This document shows positions 1-10,670 of a DNA stretch of 37,656 nt, in pieces. Made by a program: the position numbers and the translations under genes. Under the pieces are notes generated by a model. That model saw only the letters and a list, made by a program, of their open reading frames with translations. It was not told the DNA's origin and made no database searches. The first letter of the stretch is position 1, and each line of letters starts with the position of its first letter. Origin of the DNA: an uncultured Granulicatella sp. (lineage in GTDB: Bacteria > Bacillota > Bacilli > Lactobacillales > Aerococcaceae); the NCBI GenBank assembly GCA_934193545.1, contig CAKPVL010000013.1, positions 1 through 37,656 on the forward strand. The letters are read 5' to 3'.

Positions 1-48
1 TCCTTTATAAAAATTGTTACTAATAATAGCACATTTATTTCATTTCGA

Positions 49-76
49 ATTGTATCATTATACCGTTATAAGTCAA
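49..76 (-). promoter_or_regulatory. Putative sigma-A promoter for a divergent gene off the left edge
   Basis: Read on the minus strand there is a -35 box TTGACT (71-76) and a -10 box TACAAT (49-54) with a 16-base spacer. The first bases of the window read AAAGGA on the minus strand, a good ribosome binding site, so a minus-strand gene probably starts just outside the window. A sugar PTS transporter or regulator would be a usual partner of the adjacent hydrolase, but that is a guess. Confidence 0.45.
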
Positions 77-129
77 GTTACAACTGATATTTAATCACAA
101 AAAGAACACTTCACCCAAAAAAGCTTGCA

Positions 130-141
130 TTTACGCGCAAA
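130..141. promoter_or_regulatory. Possible LacI-type operator upstream of the GH32 gene
   Basis: The 12 bases TTTACGCGCAAA form a near-palindrome centred on CGCG, with one mismatched pair. LacI/GalR-family regulators of sugar genes typically bind short palindromes with a central CG, and this one lies 42 bases before the GH32 start codon. No clear -35/-10 pair for the plus-strand gene could be assigned, so the role is speculative. Confidence 0.25.
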
Positions 142-183
142 AACACGTACTGTAAAGATACAATTTTAGAGGAGGCATCCATC

Positions 184-1641
184 ATGAAATGGACAACTGA
201 AAAGAGATATAAAAGGTATGAAGATTGGTCAGAGGCTGAAAAAGATCAATTAAAGTCTACAATGGAAAAATCCCCTTGGAGAGCGAAATACCATGTAGAA
301 CCATCTAGCGGATTATTAAATGATCCAAATGGTTTTTCATATTTTGATGGCAAATGGATTTTATTCTACCAAAACTTTCCTTTTGGTGCTGCTCATGGTT
401 TAAAATCATGGGTACAACTAGAAAGTGATAATCTTGTGACCTTTAAAGAAACTGGAGTCAAGGTACTACCAGATACTCCACTCGATAGTCATGGTGCGTA
501 TTCAGGAAGCGCAATGCAATTTGGTGATCAATTGTTTCTATTTTATACAGGAAATGTGAGAGATGAAAATTGGGTTCGCCACCCTTACCAATTAGGGGCA
601 CTGATGGATAAAGACGGCCATATTGAAAAACTTGGAAAAGATTTGATTCCACAACCAAGTGATGCTACAGATCACTTTAGAGACCCGCAAATTTTCCAAT
701 ACAAAGATAACTTTTACGCAATTGTAGGTGGTCAAAACCTAGATAAAAAAGGGTTCGTTCGACTCTACCGAGCTGTTAATAACGATTATACAAATTGGGA
801 AGAAATTGGAAATCTAGATTTTAAGAATGACAATACCGCATATATGATGGAATGTCCGAACTTAGTATTCGTAGATGACAAACCCGTACTCATTTACTGC
901 CCTCAAGGATTAGATAAAGACGTTTTCCACTACGATAATGTTTATCCAAACTTATATAAAATCGGTGAAACATTCGACCCAGAAAATGCGACAATCACAC
1001 CCGTTTCTGATCTCCATCAATTAGATTACGGTTTTGACGTCTATGCAACTCAAGCGTTTAACGCACCAGACGGCCGTGCGCTTTGCATTAGCTGGCTTGG
1101 ATTACCGGATGTTTCTTACCCTAGCGATATATACGAACACCAAGGGATCTTATCATTAGTGAAAGAACTTTCCATTAAAGATGGTAAGTTATATCAAACT
1201 CCAGTAAAAGGAATCGAAAAACTTCGTCAATCTTCCCTTCCGTTTAATAAATATATTAAAAACACATCAAATTGCTACGAGTTAAACCTTAAATTAGAAC
1301 GCGAAATGATTCATGAACTTGTTCTATTCTCAGACAAGGATGGCAATGGACTATCCCTCATCTTTAATCTTGTAGATGGTGAGGTAGTCGTTGACCGTAG
1401 TAAAGTTGGAGAAGCCTTTGCTACAGAATATAGTAGTGTTCGTACAGCACCAATTGCTCCCGCAGACACTACAGCGCGTATTTTTATTGATAATTCTGTC
1501 TTTGAAATCTTTATTAATGATGGAGAAATGGTCTTTTCTGGTCGTGTCTTCCCTCGCGCGGATCAAACACATATTTCAATCTTACAAGGTGATCCAACAG
1601 GGGTCTATTATCCACTGCTTTCATTTACAAATCCAAACTAA
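184..1641 (+). CDS. sacA: Sucrose-6-phosphate hydrolase / beta-fructofuranosidase (GH32)
   Basis: A glycoside hydrolase family 32 enzyme that probably cleaves sucrose 6-phosphate, delivered by a PTS, into glucose 6-phosphate and fructose in the cytoplasm. Visible family marks are NDPNG at residues 46-50 (Asp47 the expected nucleophile), FYQNFPFG at 61-68, RDP at 166-168 (transition-state stabiliser) and MECPNL at 222-227 (Glu223 the expected acid/base). The five-bladed propeller fills about residues 35-340 and a C-terminal beta-sandwich follows. At 485 residues the length is normal, and there is no signal peptide, so it acts inside the cell. The ATG is preceded by AGAGGAGG at good spacing. 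The gene stands alone and ends in a bidirectional terminator shared with the convergent MATE gene. Substrate (sucrose-6-P or another fructoside) cannot be settled from sequence; scrB is an equally valid name. Confidence 0.9.
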   Translation: MKWTTEKRYKRYEDWSEAEKDQLKSTMEKSPWRAKYHVEPSSGLLNDPNGFSYFDGKWILFYQNFPFGAAHGLKSWVQLESDNLVTFKETGVKVLPDTPLDSHGAYSGSAMQFGDQLFLFYTGNVRDENWVRHPYQLGALMDKDGHIEKLGKDLIPQPSDATDHFRDPQIFQYKDNFYAIVGGQNLDKKGFVRLYRAVNNDYTNWEEIGNLDFKNDNTAYMMECPNLVFVDDKPVLIYCPQGLDKDVFHYDNVYPNLYKIGETFDPENATITPVSDLHQLDYGFDVYATQAFNAPDGRALCISWLGLPDVSYPSDIYEHQGILSLVKELSIKDGKLYQTPVKGIEKLRQSSLPFNKYIKNTSNCYELNLKLEREMIHELVLFSDKDGNGLSLIFNLVDGEVVVDRSKVGEAFATEYSSVRTAPIAPADTTARIFIDNSVFEIFINDGEMVFSGRVFPRADQTHISILQGDPTGVYYPLLSFTNPN

Positions 1642-1673
1642 AAAAAGAAGATCCGATAGGATCTTCTTTTTTT
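1642..1673. terminator. Bidirectional rho-independent terminator (GH32 gene / MATE gene)
   Basis: A hairpin with stem AAGAAGATCC / GGATCTTCTT is flanked by an A-run on the left and a T-run on the right, so it works in both directions. It lies between the convergent stop codons of the GH32 and MATE genes and just touches the latter. Confidence 0.9.
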
Positions 1674-3027
1674 ATGCTTCTACTAGTCGGTGAATCCATT
1701 TTCCAGAAAAGACTCTTCGTAATCCAATAAAGGCTTTACATAACTCTTCAGCACCAGCACAGATAACAACTAATTGTACTGGGAAGTGCCATACTGCGGC
1801 AGCAAGTAACGCTAAAGGCACACCAATCAGCCAAACGCAAGCCATTTCGAGTTTCATGCCGTACTGCGTATCTCCACCACCTCGAAGAATCCCCACCAAG
1901 ATAATTGAGTTTAATGTTTTAAATACGAAAATCACACCCATAATTTGGAGTAATTGTTGACCGATAAGGAACACTTCAGGACTTAGATGAGCAAACATCA
2001 ATAGTGTCCAATGTGGTGTTAGGCTTTGAATACCACCAATGACCACTCCAACAACAAGAGAAATCGTAACAAAGCGTTTTGCTTCTTTTTGCGCTTGTTC
2101 GACTTCATTTCGTCCCACTCGGTTTCCAAGCATAATACTACAGCTACTACCAATTCCTCGAACAAGAATAAAGGAAAGGTTTTGCACGGCAACCGCCACT
2201 TGAATCGCTGCTGTCGCTTGTGTTCCAACCATAGCGTATGCTGTATTATAGAACACTTGTCCAAGAGCCCAGAACGTTTCATTAATAATAACTGGATAAG
2301 TTGTAATCCAATAATTCATCCATAAGCCTTTTGAAATATGATGCCAATAGCGACCGATTGGTAGTCGGATTGGTCCACTGTATGAAAATACCACACCAAA
2401 AAGAACACTCACTTCAACAACACGAGCGATTAATGTCGCTACTGCTGCACCTACAACACCAAGAGCAGGTGCACCGAATTTCCCAAAAATAAATACATAG
2501 TTAAAGACGGCATTCGTCACAAAGCTACAAATTGTTGCAATAAGAGGAACCTTTGGACTTCCTGTCGTACGAAGAGCGTTTGTCATCGCAAAACTCCACG
2601 CTGTAAATACATAACTTAAAGCAGCCACACGTAAGTAATCCCCGCCGGCCTGAATCACCAGTGGATCTTTAGTGAATATCTGTAAGATTTCATACGGGAA
2701 CAATACCCCAAGAAGCATGAACACAACGCTGACAACTGTTGATAAAATCAGTGACATTTGATTGACTTCTTGAACCTTTTGCGTATTTTTAATTCCCCAA
2801 TATTGTGAGAAAAGCACTGCAGAACCAGTGTGAATCCCAAAGCAAATTAACGTAAATAAGAAAAATACTTGGTTTGCAAGACCTACGCCCGCGATACTAG
2901 CATCTCCAAGAGAGGAAATCATAATTGTATCTAGCGTATTCAAAAATGACGTTAATAAGCTTTGTAGCGATACCGGAATTGCGATTGCAAGCATTTGTCT
3001 ATAAAAATGTTTGTTTTCTTTTTCCAT
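1672..3027 (-). CDS. MATE-family multidrug/cation efflux transporter
   Basis: An integral membrane exporter of the MATE family (NorM/DinF-like), which uses a Na+ or H+ gradient to expel drugs, dyes or metabolites. The 451-residue protein has about twelve hydrophobic segments arranged as two six-helix halves (roughly residues 12-210 and 235-430), with the typical opening in which a short basic N-terminus leads into a Pro-containing first helix (AIPVSLQSLL). The ATG has AAGGAG six bases upstream. It lies 56 bases downstream of lepA, with a terminator-like hairpin between them, so it may depend on partial read-through. Substrate is unknown; the family assignment is firm. Confidence 0.88.
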   Translation of the reverse strand: MEKENKHFYRQMLAIAIPVSLQSLLTSFLNTLDTIMISSLGDASIAGVGLANQVFFLFTLICFGIHTGSAVLFSQYWGIKNTQKVQEVNQMSLILSTVVSVVFMLLGVLFPYEILQIFTKDPLVIQAGGDYLRVAALSYVFTAWSFAMTNALRTTGSPKVPLIATICSFVTNAVFNYVFIFGKFGAPALGVVGAAVATLIARVVEVSVLFGVVFSYSGPIRLPIGRYWHHISKGLWMNYWITTYPVIINETFWALGQVFYNTAYAMVGTQATAAIQVAVAVQNLSFILVRGIGSSCSIMLGNRVGRNEVEQAQKEAKRFVTISLVVGVVIGGIQSLTPHWTLLMFAHLSPEVFLIGQQLLQIMGVIFVFKTLNSIILVGILRGGGDTQYGMKLEMACVWLIGVPLALLAAAVWHFPVQLVVICAGAEELCKAFIGLRRVFSGKWIHRLVEA

Positions 3028-3050
3028 TACTATCTCCTTTCTTTGAAATT

Positions 3051-3075
3051 AAAAGGGCGCTATTAACGCCCTTTT
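3051..3075 (-). terminator. Terminator-like hairpin after lepA
   Basis: A perfect 9-bp stem, AAAAGGGCG / CGCCCTTTT, with a 7-base loop lies just after the lepA stop. On the minus strand the stem ends in TTTT followed by AATTT, so termination is probably moderate. It sits only about 24 bases before the start codon of the MATE gene. Confidence 0.65.
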
Positions 3076-3083
3076 ACAACTCA

Positions 3084-4913
3084 TTATTTTTCTTCTTCAT
3101 TAAGGTTTAGAACTGACATGAAGGCTTCTTGTGGTACTTCAACAGAACCCACTTGCTTCATACGTTTCTTCCCTTCTTTTTGTTTCTCTAACAGTTTACG
3201 TTTACGAGAAATATCCCCACCGTAACATTTTGCAAGTACGTTTTTACGCAATGCTTTAATGTTTGTACGAGATAAAATCTTATTCCCAATCGCTGCTTGA
3301 ATTGGAACTTCGAATTGTTGACGAGGAATAAGTTTTCTAAGTTTTTCTGTAATTGCCTTACCACGATTATAAGCAAATTCCTTATGCACAATAATACTTA
3401 AGGCATCGACTACTTCACCATTTAACATGATATCCATCTTCACAAGGTTGCTTGCACGATATCCGATTAAATCGTAATCAAGAGACGCATATCCTTTTGT
3501 GCTTGATTTTAATGAATCAAAGAAATCAAAGATGATTTCAGACAGTGGCATTTCGTAAATCACGTTAACACGGTACTCATCTAGATAATCCATTGTCACA
3601 AACGTTCCACGCTTACGTTGGCAAATATCCATTACGCTACCTACGTATTCATTCGGTACCATGATAGATGCTTTTACGTAAGGTTCTTCGATGGATTGTA
3701 CACTTGATTGGTCTGGCATTTCAGCAGGGTTTGAAACCACCACTTCTGTGCCATCAGTCTTTTGTACATGATAAATTACAGACGGAGCTGTTGTAATCAA
3801 ATCTAAGTCAAATTCACGCTCTAAACGTTCTTGAATAACGTCCATATGGAGTAATCCTAAGAATCCACAACGGAAACCAAATCCAAGTGCTTGTGATGTT
3901 TCTGCTTCGAATTGAAGCGCAGCATCATTTAACTGTAATTTTTCTAACGCATCACGTAAGTCATTATATTTCGATGAATCGATTGGATATAAACCACAGT
4001 ATACCATCGGATTCATTTTACGATATCCGTCTAACGGTTCAGCTGCAGGATTGTTGGCTAAAGTAACAGTATCCCCTACACGAGTATCTTGGATAGTCTT
4101 GATGGAAGCAGTGATATAACCAACATCCCCAACCATTAAGTAATCACGGCTGATTGGTTTTGGAGAGAAAATACCTACATCCACAACATCAAAAGTCTTT
4201 CCATTACTCATTAATTGAATCTTATCGCCAGGTTTAACAATACCGTTTTGAATACGGACATTTAAGACAACCCCACGATACGCATCATAGACTGAGTCAA
4301 AAATCAGCGCTTGTAATGGTGCTTCTAAGTCTCCAGTTGGTGCAGGAACCTTTTCTACAATTTGTTCTAAGATTTCTGGAATCCCAATCCCAACTTTAGC
4401 ACTGGCAAGAACAGCATCACTGGCATCAATTCCAATAACATCTTCTATTTCCGTACGAACACGTTCTGGGTCCGCTGCAGGAAGGTCAATCTTATTGATA
4501 ACTGGTATGATTTCTAAGTCGTTATCGATGGCTAAATACACATTCGCTAATGTTTGTGCTTCAATCCCTTGAGCAGCATCTACGACAAGAATCGCACCTT
4601 CACAGGCTGCTAAACTTCGTGATACTTCATAAGAGAAGTCCACGTGACCTGGAGTGTCGATTAAGTGGAAAATATATTCCGTACCGTCTTTTGCGTCATA
4701 TGTTAATTCAACGGCGTTTAATTTAATTGTAATCCCACGTTCTCTTTCAAGATCCATTGAGTCTAATAATTGGTCTTGCATTTCGCGGTCAGCAACAGTA
4801 TCAGTCGCTTGCAAAATACGATCGGCCAACGTTGACTTCCCGTGGTCGATATGCGCAATAATCGAGAAGTTTCGAATGCGCTTCTGTCTTTCTTTCATTT
4901 CTTCTAAATTCAT
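3084..4913 (-). CDS. lepA: Elongation factor 4 (LepA), ribosome-associated GTPase
   Basis: EF4/LepA is a translational GTPase that acts on the ribosome, with reported roles in back-translocation and in initiation or 30S biogenesis. The G motifs are plain: AHIDHGKS at residues 20-27 (G1), DTPGH at 86-90 (G3) and NKID at 140-143 (G4). Domains II, III and the EF-G-like domain V follow, and the LepA-specific C-terminal domain ends in a Lys-rich stretch. At 609 residues it has the usual length. The ATG follows AAGGAG with six bases between. It lies 51 bases downstream of mgtE on the same strand; no strong promoter was seen in that gap, so co-transcription is likely. Confidence 0.97.
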   Translation of the reverse strand: MNLEEMKERQKRIRNFSIIAHIDHGKSTLADRILQATDTVADREMQDQLLDSMDLERERGITIKLNAVELTYDAKDGTEYIFHLIDTPGHVDFSYEVSRSLAACEGAILVVDAAQGIEAQTLANVYLAIDNDLEIIPVINKIDLPAADPERVRTEIEDVIGIDASDAVLASAKVGIGIPEILEQIVEKVPAPTGDLEAPLQALIFDSVYDAYRGVVLNVRIQNGIVKPGDKIQLMSNGKTFDVVDVGIFSPKPISRDYLMVGDVGYITASIKTIQDTRVGDTVTLANNPAAEPLDGYRKMNPMVYCGLYPIDSSKYNDLRDALEKLQLNDAALQFEAETSQALGFGFRCGFLGLLHMDVIQERLEREFDLDLITTAPSVIYHVQKTDGTEVVVSNPAEMPDQSSVQSIEEPYVKASIMVPNEYVGSVMDICQRKRGTFVTMDYLDEYRVNVIYEMPLSEIIFDFFDSLKSSTKGYASLDYDLIGYRASNLVKMDIMLNGEVVDALSIIVHKEFAYNRGKAITEKLRKLIPRQQFEVPIQAAIGNKILSRTNIKALRKNVLAKCYGGDISRKRKLLEKQKEGKKRMKQVGSVEVPQEAFMSVLNLNEEEK

Positions 4914-4964
4914 GAATAACTCCTTAATACACTACTACATTAAAATTCAAATCATTCTATCAAA

Positions 4965-6296
4965 CTACAATAATAATGGCAAGAACAATTCAGCTAAGTA
5001 TAAGAAAATAAAGAATCCTAATACATCTGTTGCTGTTGTTACAAAAATCGTTGATGAAATGGCTGGGTCTAGATTTAGTTTCTTCAAAAGTAAAGGTACG
5101 AAGAATCCGAAGAATGCCCCTACCATTAAGTTCATTGCCATCGCTAAAATTACGATAATCGATAAGAAAAAGTTTTGATATGGGATGTATAGCGCAATCG
5201 CTGCAAAAATCCCTGTGATAATTCCGTTGACTAATCCAAGCCAAATCTCATTTAATACATACTTTTTGTCTTTTTCCCACGTTAATTGACCAATTGCAAC
5301 CTCTTGGATCACGAGTGCTAATGTTTGAGAAGCTGAGTTCCCACCCATCCCGGTAATAATAGGCATCGCGACCGCGAGAACTACTACTTGTTCAATCGTG
5401 TCTTGGAATAAACCGACAACCGCACTCGCCATAAAGGCAGTAATTAAGTTAATTAGTAGCCAAGGTGTCCGTTTGCGAATCGATTCTTTAAAAGGTCCAC
5501 CGATTCGTTCTGTTCCTTCAACCCCGCTGATTAATAACATATCTTCGTGGTGCTCTTCTTGCAAGACGTGAACGATATCATCGATTGTGATGATCCCAAG
5601 TAACACATTTTGCTTATTGACTACAGGTACAACAGATAAGTCATACTTTGTTGAGATACGAGCCACTTCTTCTTGGTCTTCTTCTGGTAAAACAGAGATG
5701 ATATTCGTATGCATAACATCATGCAAACTCTCGTCTAAATCATGCGTAAATAAATCGCGAATATCAATCCAACCAATTAATTTACGTTGTAAACTCGTCA
5801 CAAAAATAATGTTAATAACCTCTGAGTTTGGAGAAATCTCTCTTAATTTAGATAATGTTTCTTCAACGGTTAAGTGTTCTTTTACCGTAATGTACTCAGT
5901 GGTCATAATCCCTCCGGCAGTATCCGGAGCGTAATTTAACATCGTTTGGATATCATCTTGAGAACTTTGTTTCATCATATTGATGTAACGTTTACGGATT
6001 CCAACAGGTAAATTTCCTAAAATATCCACGACATCATCGTTTGACATTTGTTGGAATAGTAAAGCTACCCGTCTAAATGGGAGTTTCTCAAGCATTCGTA
6101 ATTGAAATTCAGGTTCAGCAACTTCTAAGATTGAAGCTAATCTGGTATTTGAGATAGAGAACATGAAATTCTTTAAAACATCATCATCGACTTCTTCTAA
6201 CGCCAAGGCGATATCAATCGGATAATTCTCATTAAAAAGCTCTCTAATTTTCTTTACGTCTTTATTCGACACAATTAAAGCAATATTATCTTTCAT
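4965..6296 (-). CDS. mgtE: Magnesium transporter MgtE
   Basis: An MgtE-type Mg2+ channel/transporter of the plasma membrane. The order is classic: an all-helical N domain (about residues 20-130), a CBS pair (about 135-250; the second includes LSVVPVV and IITIDDIVHVL), a connecting helix, then five membrane helices. Conserved channel features are GGNSASQTLAL in the membrane part and TTATDVLGFF near the end, whose Asp corresponds to the pore Mg2+ site in characterised MgtE. At 443 residues it is full length. The ATG has AAGGAG well placed. The 116-base divergent region upstream is too short for an M-box Mg2+ riboswitch and shows none, so regulation is probably through the protein's own cytoplasmic Mg2+ sensor. 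Confidence 0.95.
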   Translation of the reverse strand: MKDNIALIVSNKDVKKIRELFNENYPIDIALALEEVDDDVLKNFMFSISNTRLASILEVAEPEFQLRMLEKLPFRRVALLFQQMSNDDVVDILGNLPVGIRKRYINMMKQSSQDDIQTMLNYAPDTAGGIMTTEYITVKEHLTVEETLSKLREISPNSEVINIIFVTSLQRKLIGWIDIRDLFTHDLDESLHDVMHTNIISVLPEEDQEEVARISTKYDLSVVPVVNKQNVLLGIITIDDIVHVLQEEHHEDMLLISGVEGTERIGGPFKESIRKRTPWLLINLITAFMASAVVGLFQDTIEQVVVLAVAMPIITGMGGNSASQTLALVIQEVAIGQLTWEKDKKYVLNEIWLGLVNGIITGIFAAIALYIPYQNFFLSIIVILAMAMNLMVGAFFGFFVPLLLKKLNLDPAISSTIFVTTATDVLGFFIFLYLAELFLPLLL

Positions 6297-6326
6297 GACT
6301 CTTCTCCTTTCTTTTCCAATAGTACT

Positions 6327-6356
6327 AGTATAGCATAATTACCGTTCTATCAACAA
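6327..6356 (-). promoter_or_regulatory. Putative promoter of mgtE
   Basis: On the minus strand, TTGTTG (6351-6356) and TATACT (6327-6332) are 18 bases apart. The -35 box directly abuts the -35 of the divergent cupin promoter, so the two polymerases would compete for the same DNA. Confidence 0.5.
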
Positions 6357-6385
6357 TTCACAAGTAGAAAAAGTTACGTTATAAT
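6357..6385 (+). promoter_or_regulatory. Putative sigma-A promoter of the cupin gene
   Basis: TTCACA (6357-6362) and a perfect TATAAT (6380-6385) are separated by 17 bases. The predicted transcript start lies shortly before the AGGAGG ribosome binding site of the cupin gene. Confidence 0.65.
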
Positions 6386-6412
6386 ATAAGAAAATCACTT
6401 AGGAGGTTTCCT

Positions 6413-6907
6413 ATGAAAACGAAAGAAGAATGGATTAAAGAATTAGACTTAGAACCACATGTGGAAGGTGGTTATTTCAGACAGACATATAAAGCAATTG
6501 AAACAGTAGAATTACCTGATGGGCGGATTCGTTCACTCTCTACCTCAATTTTGTTTTTATTAACAAATCAAAACCCATCTCATTTCCATTTACTTTCTTC
6601 TGATGAAATCTGGTATTATCACTACGGTCATGGCCTTACCGTACATATGATTCATCCCGATGGTACATACGAAGCCGTTGAAATTGGACCTGGAAACGGA
6701 CAAAAGCTCCAATTTACGGTTCCTGCTGGAGTCGTCTTTGGATCTACCATTGAATCGGACAACGAAGAAGACTTTGCGATTGTGAGTTGCAGCGTCACTC
6801 CAGGTTTTGAATACGAAGACTTCAAACTCTATACACAAGACGAATTATTAGAAAAGTATCCTGAGCACGAAGAAATTATTCGTCGTCTTGCTGTTACTTC
6901 AAAATAA
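6413..6907 (+). CDS. Cupin superfamily protein, DUF985 (Cupin_5)
   Basis: A small cytosolic cupin of the DUF985 family, 164 residues. Typical family features are EPHVEGGYFRQTYK at residues 15-28, the loop HFHLLSSDEIWYYHYG (about 57-72) carrying candidate metal-binding His and Glu residues, and VPAGVVFGS (about 103-111). The biochemical function of the family is not established; structures show a double-stranded beta-helix and sugar-epimerase-like folds. Start: ATG with TTAGGAGG just upstream. It is a single-gene unit with its own promoter and a strong terminator, divergent from mgtE and convergent with dnaJ. No partner gene hints at its substrate. Confidence 0.85.
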   Translation: MKTKEEWIKELDLEPHVEGGYFRQTYKAIETVELPDGRIRSLSTSILFLLTNQNPSHFHLLSSDEIWYYHYGHGLTVHMIHPDGTYEAVEIGPGNGQKLQFTVPAGVVFGSTIESDNEEDFAIVSCSVTPGFEYEDFKLYTQDELLEKYPEHEEIIRRLAVTSK

Positions 6908-6911
6908 GCAA

Positions 6912-6948
6912 AAAAAGAACTTAGCAATTTGACTGCTAAGTTCTTTTT
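6912..6948. terminator. Strong bidirectional terminator (cupin gene / heat-shock operon)
   Basis: A perfect 15-bp stem (6912-6926 with 6934-6948) has a 7-base loop and A5/T5 ends. It lies between the convergent stops of the cupin gene and dnaJ and can serve both. Confidence 0.93.
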
Positions 6949-6952
6949 CTAT

Positions 6953-8125
6953 TTATTCAAATGTATCTTTAAAGGCATTCTTCATTTTGTCAAAGAAGTT
7001 TTCTTCTCCATTATGAAGTTCTGTTCCTTCCTCACTCGCAAATACTTGTAACGCTTGTCTTTGCTTATCTGTTAGTTTTTTAGGAGTATCTACGATGACT
7101 TCTACATGTTGGTCACCGTTTCCTGTTCCGCGAAGTTTTGGAGCACCTTTTCCACGTAAACGTAAAATTGTTCCTGATTGTGTTCCAGCAGGTACTTTTA
7201 ATTTCACTTTACCGTGAACAGTTGGTACATCCACTTCGTCACCAAGAGCAGCTTGAGCAAAGTTTACATGAAGTTGATAGTAAATATCTGCTCCTTGACG
7301 CTTAAATGTCTTACTTTGTCCAACACGGAAGATGACATAGAGGTCACCATAAGGGCCACCATTGAAACCAACTTCCCCTTGGCCTTGAAGACGCATTTGA
7401 TTTCCATCTTCAACCCCAGCAGGGACTTTTACTTTCACTTTATGCGTTTCATCTACTTGACCATGACCGTGACAGGTTGTACATTTTTCTTTAATTTCTT
7501 GTCCTGTACCATGACACACATCACAGGTTGTTTGGCTCATCATACGACCGAATGGTGTATTTCTTTCAACGTTAATCACACCTGCACCATGACATTTTGA
7601 ACATGTTGTAGGATGTGTACCAGGTTTAGCGCCAGTACCATGACAGGTTTGACATTCGTCACTGCGGTGGTAATGAATTATTTCTTCTTTACCAAAAATA
7701 GCTTCTTCAAATGTTAAATCCATGACATATTGAAGGTCGGCCCCTTGACGCGGCATATTCGCACGGTCTGCACGACTGCCTCCGCCACCGAAGAAACTAC
7801 TAAAGATATCTTCGAATCCGCCTGTAAAGTTTCCACTACCGCCGAAACCTCCAAATCCATCAAATCCACCACCGAATCCGCCTCCACTGAATCCAGAATT
7901 TGGATCGTAAGAAGCATGTCCGTATTGGTCATACGCTGCACGCTTTTGCGCATCTCCTAGGATTTCATAAGCTTCAGCGATTTCTTTAAACTTTTCATCC
8001 GCTCCAGGTTCTTTATTAATATCTGGATGGTATTTTTTAGATAGTTTACGATAAGCTTTCTTAATATCTGCTTCAGAGGCATCTTTGGATACGCCTAAAA
8101 TTTCATATAAATCTCTTTTGGCCAC
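6953..8125 (-). CDS. dnaJ: Chaperone protein DnaJ (Hsp40)
   Basis: Co-chaperone that delivers unfolded clients to DnaK and stimulates its ATPase. The J domain covers residues 4-70 with the HPD motif at 33-35. A Gly/Phe-rich linker follows (about 75-120), then a zinc region with all four CxxCxGxG repeats ([32 protein letters not shown]; about 148-220), then the C-terminal peptide-binding domains. At 390 residues it is a full-length type I DnaJ. The start codon is GTG, supported by AAGGAGG nine bases upstream. It is the last gene of hrcA-grpE-dnaK-dnaJ, 89 bases after dnaK, and that gap holds a stable hairpin without a T-run that may tune dnaJ output. Confidence 0.97.
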   Translation of the reverse strand: MAKRDLYEILGVSKDASEADIKKAYRKLSKKYHPDINKEPGADEKFKEIAEAYEILGDAQKRAAYDQYGHASYDPNSGFSGGGFGGGFDGFGGFGGSGNFTGGFEDIFSSFFGGGGSRADRANMPRQGADLQYVMDLTFEEAIFGKEEIIHYHRSDECQTCHGTGAKPGTHPTTCSKCHGAGVINVERNTPFGRMMSQTTCDVCHGTGQEIKEKCTTCHGHGQVDETHKVKVKVPAGVEDGNQMRLQGQGEVGFNGGPYGDLYVIFRVGQSKTFKRQGADIYYQLHVNFAQAALGDEVDVPTVHGKVKLKVPAGTQSGTILRLRGKGAPKLRGTGNGDQHVEVIVDTPKKLTDKQRQALQVFASEEGTELHNGEENFFDKMKNAFKDTFE

Positions 8126-8163
8126 TGAATTGCCCCTCCTTTTCTTTCATAGTTTACAAAGGA

Positions 8164-8200
8164 TATGGGCGTAAGGCCACTAAGTAGTCTTACACCCTAT
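8164..8200 (-). other. Intergenic hairpin between dnaK and dnaJ
   Basis: The arms GGGCGTAAG (8167-8175) and CTTACACCC (8189-8197) pair over nine positions, one of them G-U in the minus-strand transcript. No T-run follows, so it is more likely an mRNA processing or stability element than a terminator. Confidence 0.5.
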
Positions 8201-8214
8201 CATTTTAGCAAATA

Positions 8215-10083
<1,869 letters not shown>

Positions 10084-10098
10084 TTAAGTTTCGTCTTC

Positions 10099-10653
10099 TT
10101 ATTGTGATACGATGACCATTGCTGGTCGTAATACTCGATCTTTTAATTTGTATCCTTTTTGATACACTTGTACCACGCGGTCTGCTTCTTGCCCTTCCTC
10201 AACAGGAACGGTTTGAACAGCGTGATGTAAAGTTGGATCGAATGGTTGGTTTAAGGCTTCAATTTCTTCGATGCCTTCTTCTTTTAGTGCATAAAGGAAA
10301 CCTTCATACACCATCTCAACCCCTTTTTTAAGGTTTTGAGCTTCTTCTGATTCACTTGGAGAAGCGATTGCTCTCTCAAGGTTATCAATCACATTTAATA
10401 AGTTTTGCGCAAGACTTTGACTGCGATATTTTGCAGCATCTTGTCTTTCTTTTGCGTTTCTCTTTTGGATATTCGAGATTTCAGCAGAGAGTCGATATAC
10501 TTGATCGTTCAACTTCTCTACTTCTTGTTGTAATTTCTCTTCATTCGTAAGTTCTGTTGTGGTTTCTTCAGTAACTTCTTCTTGAGGAGCTTCATCTGCA
10601 ACAATTTTTTCTTCTTTTAATTCTTCTTTATTGAGTTGTTCATTTGTTTCCAA
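10099..10653 (-). CDS. grpE: Nucleotide exchange factor GrpE
   Basis: GrpE releases ADP from DnaK and resets the chaperone cycle. The 184-residue protein has a long acidic N-terminal tail rich in Glu and Thr (about residues 1-45), a dimerising coiled coil (about 45-110) and the C-terminal beta domain with FDPTLHHAV (about 148-156) and GYKLKDRVLRPAMV. The start codon is TTG, with AAGGAG eight bases upstream; the ATG that overlaps this SD is in another frame. It begins 17 bases after the hrcA stop, so the two genes are co-transcribed. Confidence 0.96.
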   Translation of the reverse strand: METNEQLNKEELKEEKIVADEAPQEEVTEETTTELTNEEKLQQEVEKLNDQVYRLSAEISNIQKRNAKERQDAAKYRSQSLAQNLLNVIDNLERAIASPSESEEAQNLKKGVEMVYEGFLYALKEEGIEEIEALNQPFDPTLHHAVQTVPVEEGQEADRVVQVYQKGYKLKDRVLRPAMVIVSQ

Positions 10654-10670
10654 GATTTCATCTCCTTACT

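Noticed and set aside
4654..5178. A 174-codon plus-strand open frame across the lepA/mgtE junction.
   Set aside because: Antisense to two well-supported genes, with no SD and no recognisable protein; the Asn/Lys-rich end is just the AT-rich gap.
6297..6412. An M-box Mg2+ riboswitch before mgtE.
   Set aside because: The 116-base divergent gap is shorter than the element and shows no matching hairpins.
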